A DNA stretch of 23,295 nt from an uncultured Clostridium sp. Its GTDB lineage: Bacteria; Bacillota; Clostridia; Clostridiales; Clostridiaceae. The notes beneath the pieces were generated by a model. The model was not told the origin of the DNA and did not search any database. It saw nothing but the letters and a program-made list of their open reading frames with translations. Each line of letters opens with the position of its first letter. Within the stretch, counting starts at the first letter, position 1. The stretch spans positions 1 to 23,295 of the forward strand of contig NZ_CAKVJA010000042.1 of assembly GCF_934754925.1 (NCBI RefSeq), in the 5' to 3' direction. This document shows, one piece after another, positions 1 through 8,477 of this stretch. Made by a program: the position numbers and the translations under genes.

Positions 1-1
1 T

Positions 2-1339
2 ATACCAGTAGATAATACAGTAAGCACATTAACTCTAGGAATAGTACTTGGAATTTATGCAATTTTAGTTGGAATAGTTATATATCTTATATTAAAGAAA
101 ATGGAAAAAAGAGATTTAATATGGGGTCTTATACCTATAACTGCTATTGTGTTTACAGTAATGATTTATTTCTTAGGTAGTAAAACAAAAATAAAAGATG
201 TAATAGTAAATAGTACAAATATAATATCTGTTGATGAGGATGGAAGAGGTCAAATAAATAGCTATATAGGTATAGCAAGTAAAAATAAAGGAAATATAAA
301 AATAGAAAAAGAAGAAGATTTAAAAATGCAATATATGTCTGATGATTACTACTATTATGGTGATACAGATTACAACGCTAAAACTTTAAGAGTTAAAACA
401 ACATATACAAATGATAATTCTTATTTTACAGTTGCTAATAATAATGTGGCAGAAGTTAATAAATTTAAAATATCAGGAAAAGAAATTGTAATGCCTAAAG
501 TAGAAAATACTTTAAGTATTAAGGATGGAAAGCTAGAAGGCACTATTAAAAATAATTTAGATTCAGATATTAAAAAGCTTGTAATAGTTTCGGGAAAAAC
601 TGTTTGGGATTTGGGCCAAGTAAATAAAGGAGAAGAAATTTCAATTGCTGATTTAGACAATAATGCCTCATCAGGACTTCTAGGTTATGCAAATTCTTTA
701 AGTAATGAATATTATGAATCAAGATGGAATGATCAAATAGACTCAAAGGATCCTAAGTTTAAAAATATACAAAGATATGTATCTTTATTTAATTTATTAG
801 AATATGAAGGTTATTTAGAAGCTACAACAAAAATTATTGCAATTACAGATTTACCAGTAGATTACAATTTGGATTTAGAAAGCAAATCAATTTCAAATTA
901 TAATTTAACAGCAGTAATACAAGAAGCAAATATAGATTTTAAAGATGAAAGTGGAAATATTAGTTTCCCAGAAGGATATTTTAGCTATACAGTAAGTGAA
1001 TTAGACAATAGAGTAGATTACGACTATTATGATGGTTATATTTATGGTGAAGGTGAAATTGTATTAGATTATAAAATTGATGATAATGTAGATGTAAAAG
1101 AAATAACCATTAATGTTTATACAGATAGATGGGGTTATCAATATGGACTTAATGGAGAGTACTATATTTACAATTATAATACTAATGAATATGAAGAATT
1201 TAAATTAACATCAGGAAGCTATAAAGTAATAAATGATGGAAGTTATAGTCTAAACAACATAATAAAAATAAAAGTTGTAGCTAGCGAGAATAGAGATAAT
1301 GCAGCTCCAAAATTAGTTATAAAAGGGGTGGAGAAATAG
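2..1339 (+). CDS. Large membrane protein of MoxR/vWA operon, C-terminal part (5'-truncated by window edge)
   Basis: The frame is open from the first bases of the window, so this is the C-terminal 445 residues of a longer gene. The ATG at 101 is internal: the codons before it encode a hydrophobic helix (TLTLGIVLGIYAILVGIVIY) followed by KKMEKRDLIWGLIPITAI and a second helix ending near FLGSK. A pair of helices joined by an 'LRRLxRRELAW-P'-like loop, followed by a 'VNxxxIISV...GRGQINSYIGIAS' beta-rich outer domain, is typical, as I recall it, of large uncharacterised membrane proteins next to MoxR/ABC-2 genes. The remaining part is soluble, rich in Tyr, Asp and Asn, and probably extracytoplasmic. 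No catalytic motif is visible. It is the first visible gene of the operon; its stop overlaps the next start by one base. The family call rests on recalled motif similarity; the truncation is seen directly. Confidence 0.75.
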   Translation: MPVDNTVSTLTLGIVLGIYAILVGIVIYLILKKMEKRDLIWGLIPITAIVFTVMIYFLGSKTKIKDVIVNSTNIISVDEDGRGQINSYIGIASKNKGNIKIEKEEDLKMQYMSDDYYYYGDTDYNAKTLRVKTTYTNDNSYFTVANNNVAEVNKFKISGKEIVMPKVENTLSIKDGKLEGTIKNNLDSDIKKLVIVSGKTVWDLGQVNKGEEISIADLDNNASSGLLGYANSLSNEYYESRWNDQIDSKDPKFKNIQRYVSLFNLLEYEGYLEATTKIIAITDLPVDYNLDLESKSISNYNLTAVIQEANIDFKDESGNISFPEGYFSYTVSELDNRVDYDYYDGYIYGEGEIVLDYKIDDNVDVKEITINVYTDRWGYQYGLNGEYYIYNYNTNEYEEFKLTSGSYKVINDGSYSLNNIIKIKVVASENRDNAAPKLVIKGVEK

Positions 1340-2274
1340 TGTTAGTTATAAAAAATCTTGAAAAATCATATGGAAATTTTAAAGCGGTAAGGGGATTAAA
1401 TTTAGAAATAAAGAAAGGGGAAATATTTGGATTTATAGGTCCAAATGGTGCCGGAAAAAGTACAACAATGAAAATTATTTCTGGACTTTTATCACCAGAT
1501 AGTGGAGAAGTTTATGTAGATGGAATAGATGCTATAAAAAATAATAGGGCATTAAAAGATAAAATTGGATATATGCCAGACTTCTTTGGTGTTTATGATA
1601 ACTTAAAAGCAATTGAATATTTAGAATTTTATGCTTCTATATATGGAATTGTAGGAAAAGAAGCTAGAGATTTATCTATGGATTTACTTAGATTAGTTAA
1701 TTTAGAAGATAAATATGATGCATATGTTGATGGTTTATCAAGGGGGATGAAACAAAGATTATGTTTAGCAAGATGTCTTGTTCATAATCCTGATCTTTTA
1801 ATTTTAGATGAGCCAGCTTCAGGAATGGACCCTAGAGCTAGGTATGAAATGAAGGGAATACTAAGAAACTTAAAGGAAATGGGAAAAACAATTATAGTTT
1901 CTTCACATATATTACCTGAACTTGGAGAAGTATGTACTAATATAGGAATTATTAAAAATGGAGTCATCGTATGTCAAGGAACTGTTGATGAAATAATGAC
2001 AAGAGCTGCAGGGGCATCACCTATAGTATTTACAGTATTAACAAAGGAAGAAGAAGCAATTAAATTGTTAAAAGAGTTACCATATGTAGATAATATAAAA
2101 ATTGATGGAAGTAAAATTACAGCTAATGTTATAGGTAGTGATGAAGATGTAGCAAATCTTTTAAAATATTTAGTATTAAAAGATATTCCAGTGTTAAATT
2201 ACAGCAGAGCTGTTGGAAACTTAGAAGATGTATTTATTCAAATTACAGCAGATAGTGATGAAGAGGAGGCGTAA
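1339..2274 (+). CDS. ABC-2 type transporter ATP-binding protein
   Basis: A 311-residue nucleotide-binding subunit that would energise the permease encoded next. Walker A is GPNGAGKST at residues 34-42, the signature is LSRGMKQ at 133-139 (GM in place of the usual GQ), Walker B and D-loop are LLILDEPASGMD at 153-164 (catalytic E158), and the switch histidine is H190 in SSH. The usual Q-loop glutamine is replaced by aspartate (GYMPD, D81). I recall this variant from ABC-2 ATPases in similar operons, so it is probably not inactivating. The start is GTG, sharing a G with the preceding TAG stop, with a GGGGTGGAG ribosome binding site just upstream. The C-terminal roughly 90 residues form the accessory domain common in drug, bacteriocin or lipid ABC-2 exporters. 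Substrate is unknown. Confidence 0.93.
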   Translation: MLVIKNLEKSYGNFKAVRGLNLEIKKGEIFGFIGPNGAGKSTTMKIISGLLSPDSGEVYVDGIDAIKNNRALKDKIGYMPDFFGVYDNLKAIEYLEFYASIYGIVGKEARDLSMDLLRLVNLEDKYDAYVDGLSRGMKQRLCLARCLVHNPDLLILDEPASGMDPRARYEMKGILRNLKEMGKTIIVSSHILPELGEVCTNIGIIKNGVIVCQGTVDEIMTRAAGASPIVFTVLTKEEEAIKLLKELPYVDNIKIDGSKITANVIGSDEDVANLLKYLVLKDIPVLNYSRAVGNLEDVFIQITADSDEEEA

Positions 2275-2276
2275 AA

Positions 2277-3161
2277 ATGAGAGTGAATCCAGTTTTAAGA
2301 AATGAAAGTAAAATATCCGTTAGAAGTATTAAGTTTACTTTGATGATATTTGCTTATATAGCAGTTTTATCAGTAGCAGTAATGATTTACTATAGTTCAG
2401 TAAATGAAGCAATCTTTTCAAATGGATTATATTTAGAGTCATCAAAACTATTCTATGTTGTAATGGCATTAGGACAAGCGATATTATTGCTTTTCATAGT
2501 TCCAGCATTAAGTTCAACGGCAATATGCTCAGAAAGAGAAAAGCAAACTTTAGATATATTATTATCATCAAAATTAACTCCCTTTCAAATAATTATAGGA
2601 AAAGTTTCCGCTTCATCACTTAGAGTAATTATACTTATAATTTCCACAATGCCTCTTTATGCAATTGGATCTTTAACTGGTGTAATTAAGATAAGTAATA
2701 TTTTAGAACTTATAGTATTTTTCATTGTTAACACAATATTTGTAAGCTCTATAGGTGTTTTTATATCAACATGTGCTAAAACTTCAAAAGTATCAACTAC
2801 ACTTTCTTATGCATTAGTACTATTTATTTATATAGGAATAATTGTTATTACCTGGGCAATACTTATGATAACTGTTTACAAAATGAGTATGAGTGGTAAT
2901 ACTTTAACAACAGTGCCTAAAGCATCTCCTATAGTGTACTTAAGTCCAGTAGTGGGCTTTGTAAGTTTATTATTAAATCAAGTTGGTTTGGGAATAGAGT
3001 TTAGTAGTATGTTTTCAGAGTTTGGAATAAGTATGCATTCTGAATATATTTCAATAGTAGTACAATTAGTACTTTCAGGATTATTTATATACTTAGCTTC
3101 AGTTAAACTTAATCCATTAAATAAGAGAAGTAGATTTAAATCTAAAAAAGTAAAGGAGTAG
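2277..3161 (+). CDS. ABC-2 type transporter permease
   Basis: A 294-residue integral membrane protein with about six predicted helices (roughly residues 22-38, 60-82, 112-130, 142-163, 176-200 and 258-278). After the second helix comes SEREKQTLDILLSSKLTP (from S85), the coupling-helix motif typical of ABC-2 permeases that contacts the ATPase. It begins 2 bases after the ATPase stop with an AGGAGG site, so the two are translationally linked. The permease presumably homodimerises and pairs with two copies of the upstream ATPase. The C-terminus is short and basic (NKRSRFKSKKVKE), which fits a cytoplasmic end. The transported molecule cannot be inferred from sequence. Confidence 0.9.
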   Translation: MRVNPVLRNESKISVRSIKFTLMIFAYIAVLSVAVMIYYSSVNEAIFSNGLYLESSKLFYVVMALGQAILLLFIVPALSSTAICSEREKQTLDILLSSKLTPFQIIIGKVSASSLRVIILIISTMPLYAIGSLTGVIKISNILELIVFFIVNTIFVSSIGVFISTCAKTSKVSTTLSYALVLFIYIGIIVITWAILMITVYKMSMSGNTLTTVPKASPIVYLSPVVGFVSLLLNQVGLGIEFSSMFSEFGISMHSEYISIVVQLVLSGLFIYLASVKLNPLNKRSRFKSKKVKE

Positions 3162-3165
3162 AAAG

Positions 3166-4746
3166 ATGGATTCTTTAGATAAGGCTATATTAATATTTTT
3201 AAATAAAGCTTCTAAAAGAATTAAGGCAAACTTCTTATTAAATTTAAGCATAGTGGGATTAAAGCTTCTACTATGCTTAATCTTTAGTTTGCTATTAATA
3301 TCACTTTTTATAACAATTCCTTATATTGAGGAAATTTGTATAGGAATATTAGTAATAGGATTAATAATTATTTTAGTTTATGGTTTTATAAAAGCTCCTA
3401 AAAAAGATAAAGTTGCTCTTATGGTAGATTCTAAAGGTTTAGATGAAAGGCTTATTACATCATTAGAACTTATAGGATGTGAGGATAATATATCAATAGC
3501 TCAAAAGAAAGATACAGTAGAACGTATTGAAAGTTTTGATATTAAAAAGAGTATGAAAATTAATGTAGATAAGAAGCAATTACTATTATCTTTAGGTCTT
3601 ATAATTATGTGTATTTTAGTAATGTTTGTACCTAGCACAGCAAGAAAAGAAGCACAAAAAGTAAGAGAATTTGATAAATATCAAAAATCAGTAATAGAGA
3701 AGGTTGAAAAAGAAAAGAAGGAAATAGAAAAGTCAGAAGATTTATCAGATGATGAAAAGGAAGAAGTTAAAAAGCTTTTAGAAGATGCAGTAAAAGAGTT
3801 AAAGGAAAGCGAAAAAAAATCTGAAATAAATAAAACTTTAGAGCGTTTAGAAAAAAAGTTAGAGGACAAAAAGGAAAAGTTATCATCAGAGAAATCTAAA
3901 GAAGCATTAGAAAAATCTAAAAAGAAATTATTAGATGACTTTAATAAGGAAAAAGAAGCTGATGCAAAAAAAGATATAAATAAGTTAGTAAATGAGTTAA
4001 TGAAGAAGAAAGAAAGCAAACCTTTAGCAGAAGCCATGTTAAGGGGAGATCAAGAAGATATAAATAAAGAATTAGCAGAGATTCAAAATAAGTTAGGTAG
4101 TATGAGTAGTTCCCAATTAAGTGAGCTATCAGAAGCCTTGAAGAATGCCGCCTTAGAAATGAGTGATGAAGAATTAGCAGAAGCTTTAAAAAATGCATCA
4201 AATTCAGTATTAGATAAAAAACTTGATGCTGCAAGCTTATCATCAGCAATTTCAAAATCAGTAAATAATAGTAATGGAGAAAATACTGGTAGTTCAAGTC
4301 AACAATCATCAGGATCTGGTCAAAACCAAAGTCAGAATAAGGGTAATGGACAAGGACAAGGCTCAGGAAGCGGACAGGGTTCTAGTAGTGGTGAAGGCCA
4401 AGGAGGTTCAGGTGGAACAGGAGGATCAGGCTCAGGTTCAGGAACAGGATGGAATACTGGTAGTACTGTAGGTAAGGAAAATGATTTAGAAAATTCTCCA
4501 GGAGAGCAGATATATATTCCTGGAAGAAATGAAGGTAATGATGAAAATCTTACTGGTAATAAAAATGATAATGGAAATTCACAAGAAATAGAAAGTCAAA
4601 ATGGACTTAACATAGGTGGAGAAAAGGTAGATTATGATAAGGTAATTGGAGATTATAGCAATAGTGCATTAGAAGGTGCTAATAATAGCAATTTACCACA
4701 AAGTTTAAAAGATCTTATAAAAAATTATTTCGAAGGATTAAATTAA
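3166..4746 (+). CDS. Membrane-anchored coiled-coil protein with Gly/Ser/Gln-rich linker (DUF4175-like)
   Basis: A 526-residue protein of unknown function. Two hydrophobic hairpin segments lie near residues 24-70 and a third helix near 140-155. Next is a highly charged Lys/Glu coiled coil (about residues 170-285), a second helical part with repeated 'LSEALKNAA / LAEALKNAS' (about 318-345), a low-complexity Gly/Ser/Gln region (about 366-436), and a short conserved-looking C-terminus (YDKVIGDYSNSALEG...LPQSLKDLIKNYF). The layout of two membrane hairpins, coiled coil, Gly-rich linker and C-terminal helix resembles the DUF4175-like proteins beside MoxR genes. Ribosome binding site AAGGAG lies upstream of the ATG. 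The C-terminal helix could be a docking peptide for the MoxR ATPase encoded next; that is inference. No enzyme motif is visible. Confidence 0.75.
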   Translation: MDSLDKAILIFLNKASKRIKANFLLNLSIVGLKLLLCLIFSLLLISLFITIPYIEEICIGILVIGLIIILVYGFIKAPKKDKVALMVDSKGLDERLITSLELIGCEDNISIAQKKDTVERIESFDIKKSMKINVDKKQLLLSLGLIIMCILVMFVPSTARKEAQKVREFDKYQKSVIEKVEKEKKEIEKSEDLSDDEKEEVKKLLEDAVKELKESEKKSEINKTLERLEKKLEDKKEKLSSEKSKEALEKSKKKLLDDFNKEKEADAKKDINKLVNELMKKKESKPLAEAMLRGDQEDINKELAEIQNKLGSMSSSQLSELSEALKNAALEMSDEELAEALKNASNSVLDKKLDAASLSSAISKSVNNSNGENTGSSSQQSSGSGQNQSQNKGNGQGQGSGSGQGSSSGEGQGGSGGTGGSGSGSGTGWNTGSTVGKENDLENSPGEQIYIPGRNEGNDENLTGNKNDNGNSQEIESQNGLNIGGEKVDYDKVIGDYSNSALEGANNSNLPQSLKDLIKNYFEGLN

Positions 4747-4777
4747 AAAAGTATTTAAGAAATTACTGAAAAATTAT

Positions 4778-4785
4778 GAGGTGAT
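4778..4785 (+). promoter_or_regulatory. Ribosome binding site that fixes the MoxR start
   Basis: GAGGTGAT is an 8-base match to the anti-Shine-Dalgarno sequence, with 4 bases to ATG 4790. It contains the alternative GTG at 4781, which is therefore unlikely to be a start codon. Confidence 0.75.
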
Positions 4786-4789
4786 AAAG

Positions 4790-5773
4790 ATGGAAATTAA
4801 TGAACAATCAATTATAGAAGTTTCAAAGAAGATAAAAAGATGTGAAGAAGAAATAAGCAAAGGCATAATTGGTCAAAAAGATACAATTAGAAATGTTTTA
4901 ATAGCTATTTTTGCAGAAGGAAACGTACTTTTAGAAGGTATGCCAGGTATGGGTAAAACTCAATTAGTTAAAACAATAGGAAAGGTATTAGATTTAAACT
5001 TTTCTAGAATTCAATTTACTCCTGATTTAATGCCTGCAGATGTTGTAGGAACTAATATTGTAGTAAAGGAAAATGATAATACAGTATTTAAATTTGAAAA
5101 AGGACCTGTATTTACAAATCTTTTACTAGCAGATGAAATTAATAGAGCTACTCCAAAAACGCAATCTGCACTTTTAGAAGCAATGGGAGAGAAAACAGTA
5201 ACTGTAGGTAAAACAACATATGAAATGCCAAAGCCATTTATGGTACTTGCAACTCAAAACCCTATAGAACAAGAAGGAACATATCCATTACCAGAAGCAC
5301 AACTTGATAGATTTCTATTTAAGCTTAATGTAGAATTTCCTACTTTAGATGAATTAAAAGAAATCATGGATTTAACATTAACTAATAAAAGTCTTGAGCT
5401 TACTAATGTTTTAGAAGGAAATGAAATAGTAGAACTTAGAAATATTATTAAGGAAATTAAAATTGCAGAACCAGTAAAAGAATATGCCTTAAAGTTAATA
5501 CTTGCAACACATCCAGAACTAGAAAATGGAGCAGATATTGCTAAAAGGTATGTAGAAGCAGGAGCAGGACCAAGAGCTGCACAAGGTATCATTGCTGGAG
5601 CAAAGGTAAGGGCAGTTATGGAAGGAAGATTAAATGTATCTTTTGAAGATATAAAAGAACTTGCATACCCAGTATTAAGACACAGAATTATATTAAACTT
5701 TGATGCTATAACTGAAGGATTAAATGAAGAAGCTATAATTTCTAAAATTTTAGAAGACTTAAAGGTAGTGTAA
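4790..5773 (+). CDS. MoxR-family AAA+ ATPase
   Basis: A 327-residue AAA+ ATPase of the MoxR/RavA group, chaperones thought to remodel or load metal into vWA-domain partners. Walker A is GMPGMGKT at residues 50-57, Walker B is LADEINRA with D115 and E116, sensor 1 is N157 in ATQNPIEQEGTYPLPEAQLD with the arginine finger just after it, and sensor 2 is GPRAAQG (R262). All are intact. I placed the start at ATG 4790: an in-frame GTG at 4781 would put the strong GAGGTGAT ribosome binding site (4778-4785) inside the gene. It sits 43 bases after the coiled-coil gene and 4 bases before DUF58, the usual MoxR-DUF58-vWA order. It is cytoplasmic and probably hexameric. The family call is very secure; the client is inferred from the neighbours. 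Confidence 0.96.
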   Translation: MEINEQSIIEVSKKIKRCEEEISKGIIGQKDTIRNVLIAIFAEGNVLLEGMPGMGKTQLVKTIGKVLDLNFSRIQFTPDLMPADVVGTNIVVKENDNTVFKFEKGPVFTNLLLADEINRATPKTQSALLEAMGEKTVTVGKTTYEMPKPFMVLATQNPIEQEGTYPLPEAQLDRFLFKLNVEFPTLDELKEIMDLTLTNKSLELTNVLEGNEIVELRNIIKEIKIAEPVKEYALKLILATHPELENGADIAKRYVEAGAGPRAAQGIIAGAKVRAVMEGRLNVSFEDIKELAYPVLRHRIILNFDAITEGLNEEAIISKILEDLKVV

Positions 5774-5777
5774 AAAA

Positions 5778-6662
5778 ATGAGTGAAAAGATGTTTAATGA
5801 GGACTTCTTTAAAAAGCTAAATAAAATTAATATGTATATAAATTTTAAGCTTACTGGAGGTACTCAAGGGGGAAGAAAATCAAAGGCAAAAGGTGTATCA
5901 GTAGAGTTTTCAGATTATAGAGAATATGCACCTGGTGATGATTTTAGAAGAATAGATTGGAATGCCTATGGGAGATTTAATAAATTCTTTATAAAAGTAT
6001 TTATGGAAGAAAGAGAAGGTGTATTTAACTTTTTTATTGATAAAAGCAAATCTATGGATTATGGAAAAGATAATAAAAAAGATACAGCTTTAAAAATAGT
6101 AGCAGCTTTAAGTTATATTGCTTTAAATAATTTAGATAGAGTAAATATAAGTACAATGAATAATGGAGTAATAGAAAATTTAAAGACTGGTACTGGTAAT
6201 AGGGGCTTTCAAAAAATATTAAGAGATTTAGAAAATATAACTTTTGATGGAACAACTGATTTAAGTGAAAGTATAAAGAAAAGACCTTTAAATTTAAGAG
6301 GAATATCTATTGTAGTATCAGATTTTTTAAATAATTCAGGAATAGAAAGTTTAGAGGCTGGGTTAAAATATTTAGCTTATAAAAAGCAAGAAATAATTTT
6401 AGTACAAGTATTATGTGAAGAGGAAATAAATCCAGAGTTTAATAATGAAATAACTTTAATTGATAGTGAAACTGGAGAAAATATAAAACTTAGTGTTACA
6501 CCATCATTAATAAAAGATTATAAAGAAACATTTAAAAAATATAATGACAGTATTGAAGCTTTAGCAAGAAAGTATGGTGGAAAGCTTATAACTGTTAATT
6601 CATCTATGAACATAGAAGAAATAATATTAAATGAATTTAGTAAACGAAAAGTATTGTATTAG
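5778..6662 (+). CDS. DUF58 domain protein (MoxR partner, vWA-like fold)
   Basis: A 294-residue protein with the diagnostic DUF58 block FSDYREYAPGDDFRRIDW (from F44), followed by NAYGRFNKFFIKVF and EEREG. A MIDAS-like motif, D88-K-S-K-S92, follows a hydrophobic strand (FFIDKSKSM), and a second strand ends IVVSDFL, consistent with the vWA-like fold of this family. DUF58 proteins nearly always sit next to MoxR genes and are regarded as their partners or substrates. No transmembrane helix is seen, so this copy is cytoplasmic or peripheral. It starts 4 bases after the MoxR stop with an AAGGTAG-type site, consistent with translational coupling. Confidence 0.93.
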   Translation: MSEKMFNEDFFKKLNKINMYINFKLTGGTQGGRKSKAKGVSVEFSDYREYAPGDDFRRIDWNAYGRFNKFFIKVFMEEREGVFNFFIDKSKSMDYGKDNKKDTALKIVAALSYIALNNLDRVNISTMNNGVIENLKTGTGNRGFQKILRDLENITFDGTTDLSESIKKRPLNLRGISIVVSDFLNNSGIESLEAGLKYLAYKKQEIILVQVLCEEEINPEFNNEITLIDSETGENIKLSVTPSLIKDYKETFKKYNDSIEALARKYGGKLITVNSSMNIEEIILNEFSKRKVLY

Positions 6663-6673
6663 GGGGAAAGAAT

Positions 6674-8464
6674 ATGGGCTTTACTAATTTATGGCCGTTA
6701 TTTTTATTATTAACTATTCCTCCAGTAATAATGCTTTACATATTAAAGCGTAAATATAAAGAAGAAGTTATATCTTCATCTTTATTATGGAAGGAAGTAT
6801 ATAAAAATACTAGAGCCAATACACCGTGGGAAAAGTTTAAAAAGAATATAATGCTGTTACTACAAATTATAATTATTTTAAGTGTTATTTTAGCTCTTAT
6901 GAGTCCCTTTATTAGTATAGGAGGCAAGAGCTATAAAAATGTAATAATGGTAATAGATAATACAGCTAGTATGAATACAATATATGATGATAGTAATAGT
7001 AGATTAGAACAAGGAAAAACACTTGCTAAAGAGTATTTAAATAGTACTAAGGAAGGTACAAACACTTATATTATTTCTTATGATGGTACTTCAAATTTAC
7101 TATTAAACGGAAATTTTAACAAATCTAATGCAACCTCTATTATAGACAACATAAGTAAAAGTTACGGTAGTGGTGATATAAGTGATGTAGTATCCTTTGT
7201 TAAAGCTATAGGAGATGGAATTGGAGAAGAATATGAAGTATTAATTTTTACTGATAAACAAGTGGCTATTTCAGATATAAATGGGAGAATAGTTTATTTA
7301 GGTAATAGTGGATTAAATGCTACTGTAGATAATGTTTCTCATAAATTTGTAGATGATAAAGTTAAAGTTATAGCTAATGTAACTAATAATGGAGATAGCT
7401 TATATGAAGGAGATTTTTCTTTATATAATGGTGAAGAATTAGCTAAAGTTGAGTCAGTAAATTTGCAAGTTGGAGAGAGTAAGACTTTATCTTTTGAGTT
7501 AGATTCTTTAAATTCTGATTATTTAAAAGGTGAATTATCAAGAAAAGATATATTAATGGAAGATAATACTTACTATCATGTTGTTAACGAAAATAAGGTA
7601 AAGAAAATATTATTAGTTACAGATGAAAATATATTTTTAGAAAAGGCTTTTGGAAGTATTGAAAATACAGAAGTTTATAAAACTAATGATGCATCTAATA
7701 TAACAGAAAATGATGATTATGATCTTTATGTATTTGATAATAAAATGCCAGAAGTTATGCCAAGAAAGGGTAATATATTATTTATAAATCCTAATTCAAA
7801 TGAATTTTTTAATGTATTAGAAGGGGGAGAAATAGGTCAGGCTACAGCTGTTAAAGGATCAGTTTCTAGTTATTTAGAAGATACACAATTTACATTATCA
7901 AAATATAACATAATAGAAACTCCGTACTATGGTACTAATATACTTACTATAGGTGATAATTCTATTGGATTTAAGGGTGAAATAAATGATAGAAAAATAG
8001 CAGCATTATCTTTTGATTTACATTCAACTGATTTTGCTCTTAAAAAGGAATTCCCAATTCTTATATATGAGCTTGGAGAAGAATTAATTTCTACTGGAAT
8101 GGTATATAGCAATAATTTTAAAGCAGGAGAAAAAATAGTAGTTAAATCTTCAGACTTTGAAAGTGAAATAAATGTAACATATCCTAATGGAGATATTAAA
8201 GAATTAAAATCAGGTGAAGAAGTAAAGGGAGAATTAGCTTTAGGTATATATAAAATAAATCAAAATGATAATAATGAAAGTTTTTCGGTAAACTTTCCAA
8301 CTTCAAGTGAAAGTGATACTTCAGTAGAAGCAATTGGAGAAAATAGTAATATAGTTTATGGTAAAAGCAATTTAAAAAGTGGATTTAATTTAACACCGAT
8401 ATTTATATTATTAGCTATGTTAGTAGTTGCTTTTGAATGGATATTATACAAGAAAGGTAATTAG
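6674..8464 (+). CDS. BatA-like membrane protein with degenerate vWA domain
   Basis: A 596-residue protein. The N-terminus (LWPLFLLLTIPPVIMLYILKRK, then SSSLLWKEV, PWEKFKKN and a second helix near 57-78) is the BatA/aerotolerance-regulator N-terminal membrane domain. A vWA-like domain follows: VIDNTASMNT supplies DxTxS rather than DxSxS, and the later strand reads LIFTDKQ where intact vWA domains have TDG, so metal binding may be weak. A beta-rich middle region (CARDB/Ig-like in feel) and a GATase-like region ending GDNSIGFKGE-AALSFDLHSTDF follow, and a single C-terminal helix (about 574-592, PIFILLAMLVVAFEWILY) closes the protein. Most of it is probably extracytoplasmic between the helix pair and the last helix. 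The ribosome binding site is AGGGGG. Function is unknown beyond association with MoxR. Confidence 0.82.
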   Translation: MGFTNLWPLFLLLTIPPVIMLYILKRKYKEEVISSSLLWKEVYKNTRANTPWEKFKKNIMLLLQIIIILSVILALMSPFISIGGKSYKNVIMVIDNTASMNTIYDDSNSRLEQGKTLAKEYLNSTKEGTNTYIISYDGTSNLLLNGNFNKSNATSIIDNISKSYGSGDISDVVSFVKAIGDGIGEEYEVLIFTDKQVAISDINGRIVYLGNSGLNATVDNVSHKFVDDKVKVIANVTNNGDSLYEGDFSLYNGEELAKVESVNLQVGESKTLSFELDSLNSDYLKGELSRKDILMEDNTYYHVVNENKVKKILLVTDENIFLEKAFGSIENTEVYKTNDASNITENDDYDLYVFDNKMPEVMPRKGNILFINPNSNEFFNVLEGGEIGQATAVKGSVSSYLEDTQFTLSKYNIIETPYYGTNILTIGDNSIGFKGEINDRKIAALSFDLHSTDFALKKEFPILIYELGEELISTGMVYSNNFKAGEKIVVKSSDFESEINVTYPNGDIKELKSGEEVKGELALGIYKINQNDNNESFSVNFPTSSESDTSVEAIGENSNIVYGKSNLKSGFNLTPIFILLAMLVVAFEWILYKKGN

Positions 8465-8477
8465 GAGGAGATAATAA

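Noticed and set aside
101..103. ATG 101 as the start of the first gene
   Set aside because: The frame is open upstream to the window edge, the upstream codons encode a membrane helix, and no ribosome binding site precedes this ATG.
3681..4309. Two long minus-strand reading frames opposite the coiled-coil region
   Set aside because: Ser/Phe- and Leu-rich translations are the antisense of Lys/Glu and Asn/Ser codons; no start signals, and they overlap a well-supported gene.
4330..4460. Collagen-like or silk-like repeat in the Gly-rich region
   Set aside because: There is no fixed Gly-X-Y period; it is an irregular Gly/Ser/Gln linker.
4274..4471. 65-codon plus-strand reading frame inside the Gly/Ser-rich part of the coiled-coil gene
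   Set aside because: An out-of-frame shadow of low-complexity DNA, with no ribosome binding site or independent promoter.
4781..4783. GTG 4781 as the MoxR start
   Set aside because: It lies within the GAGGTGAT ribosome binding site that is well placed for the ATG at 4790.
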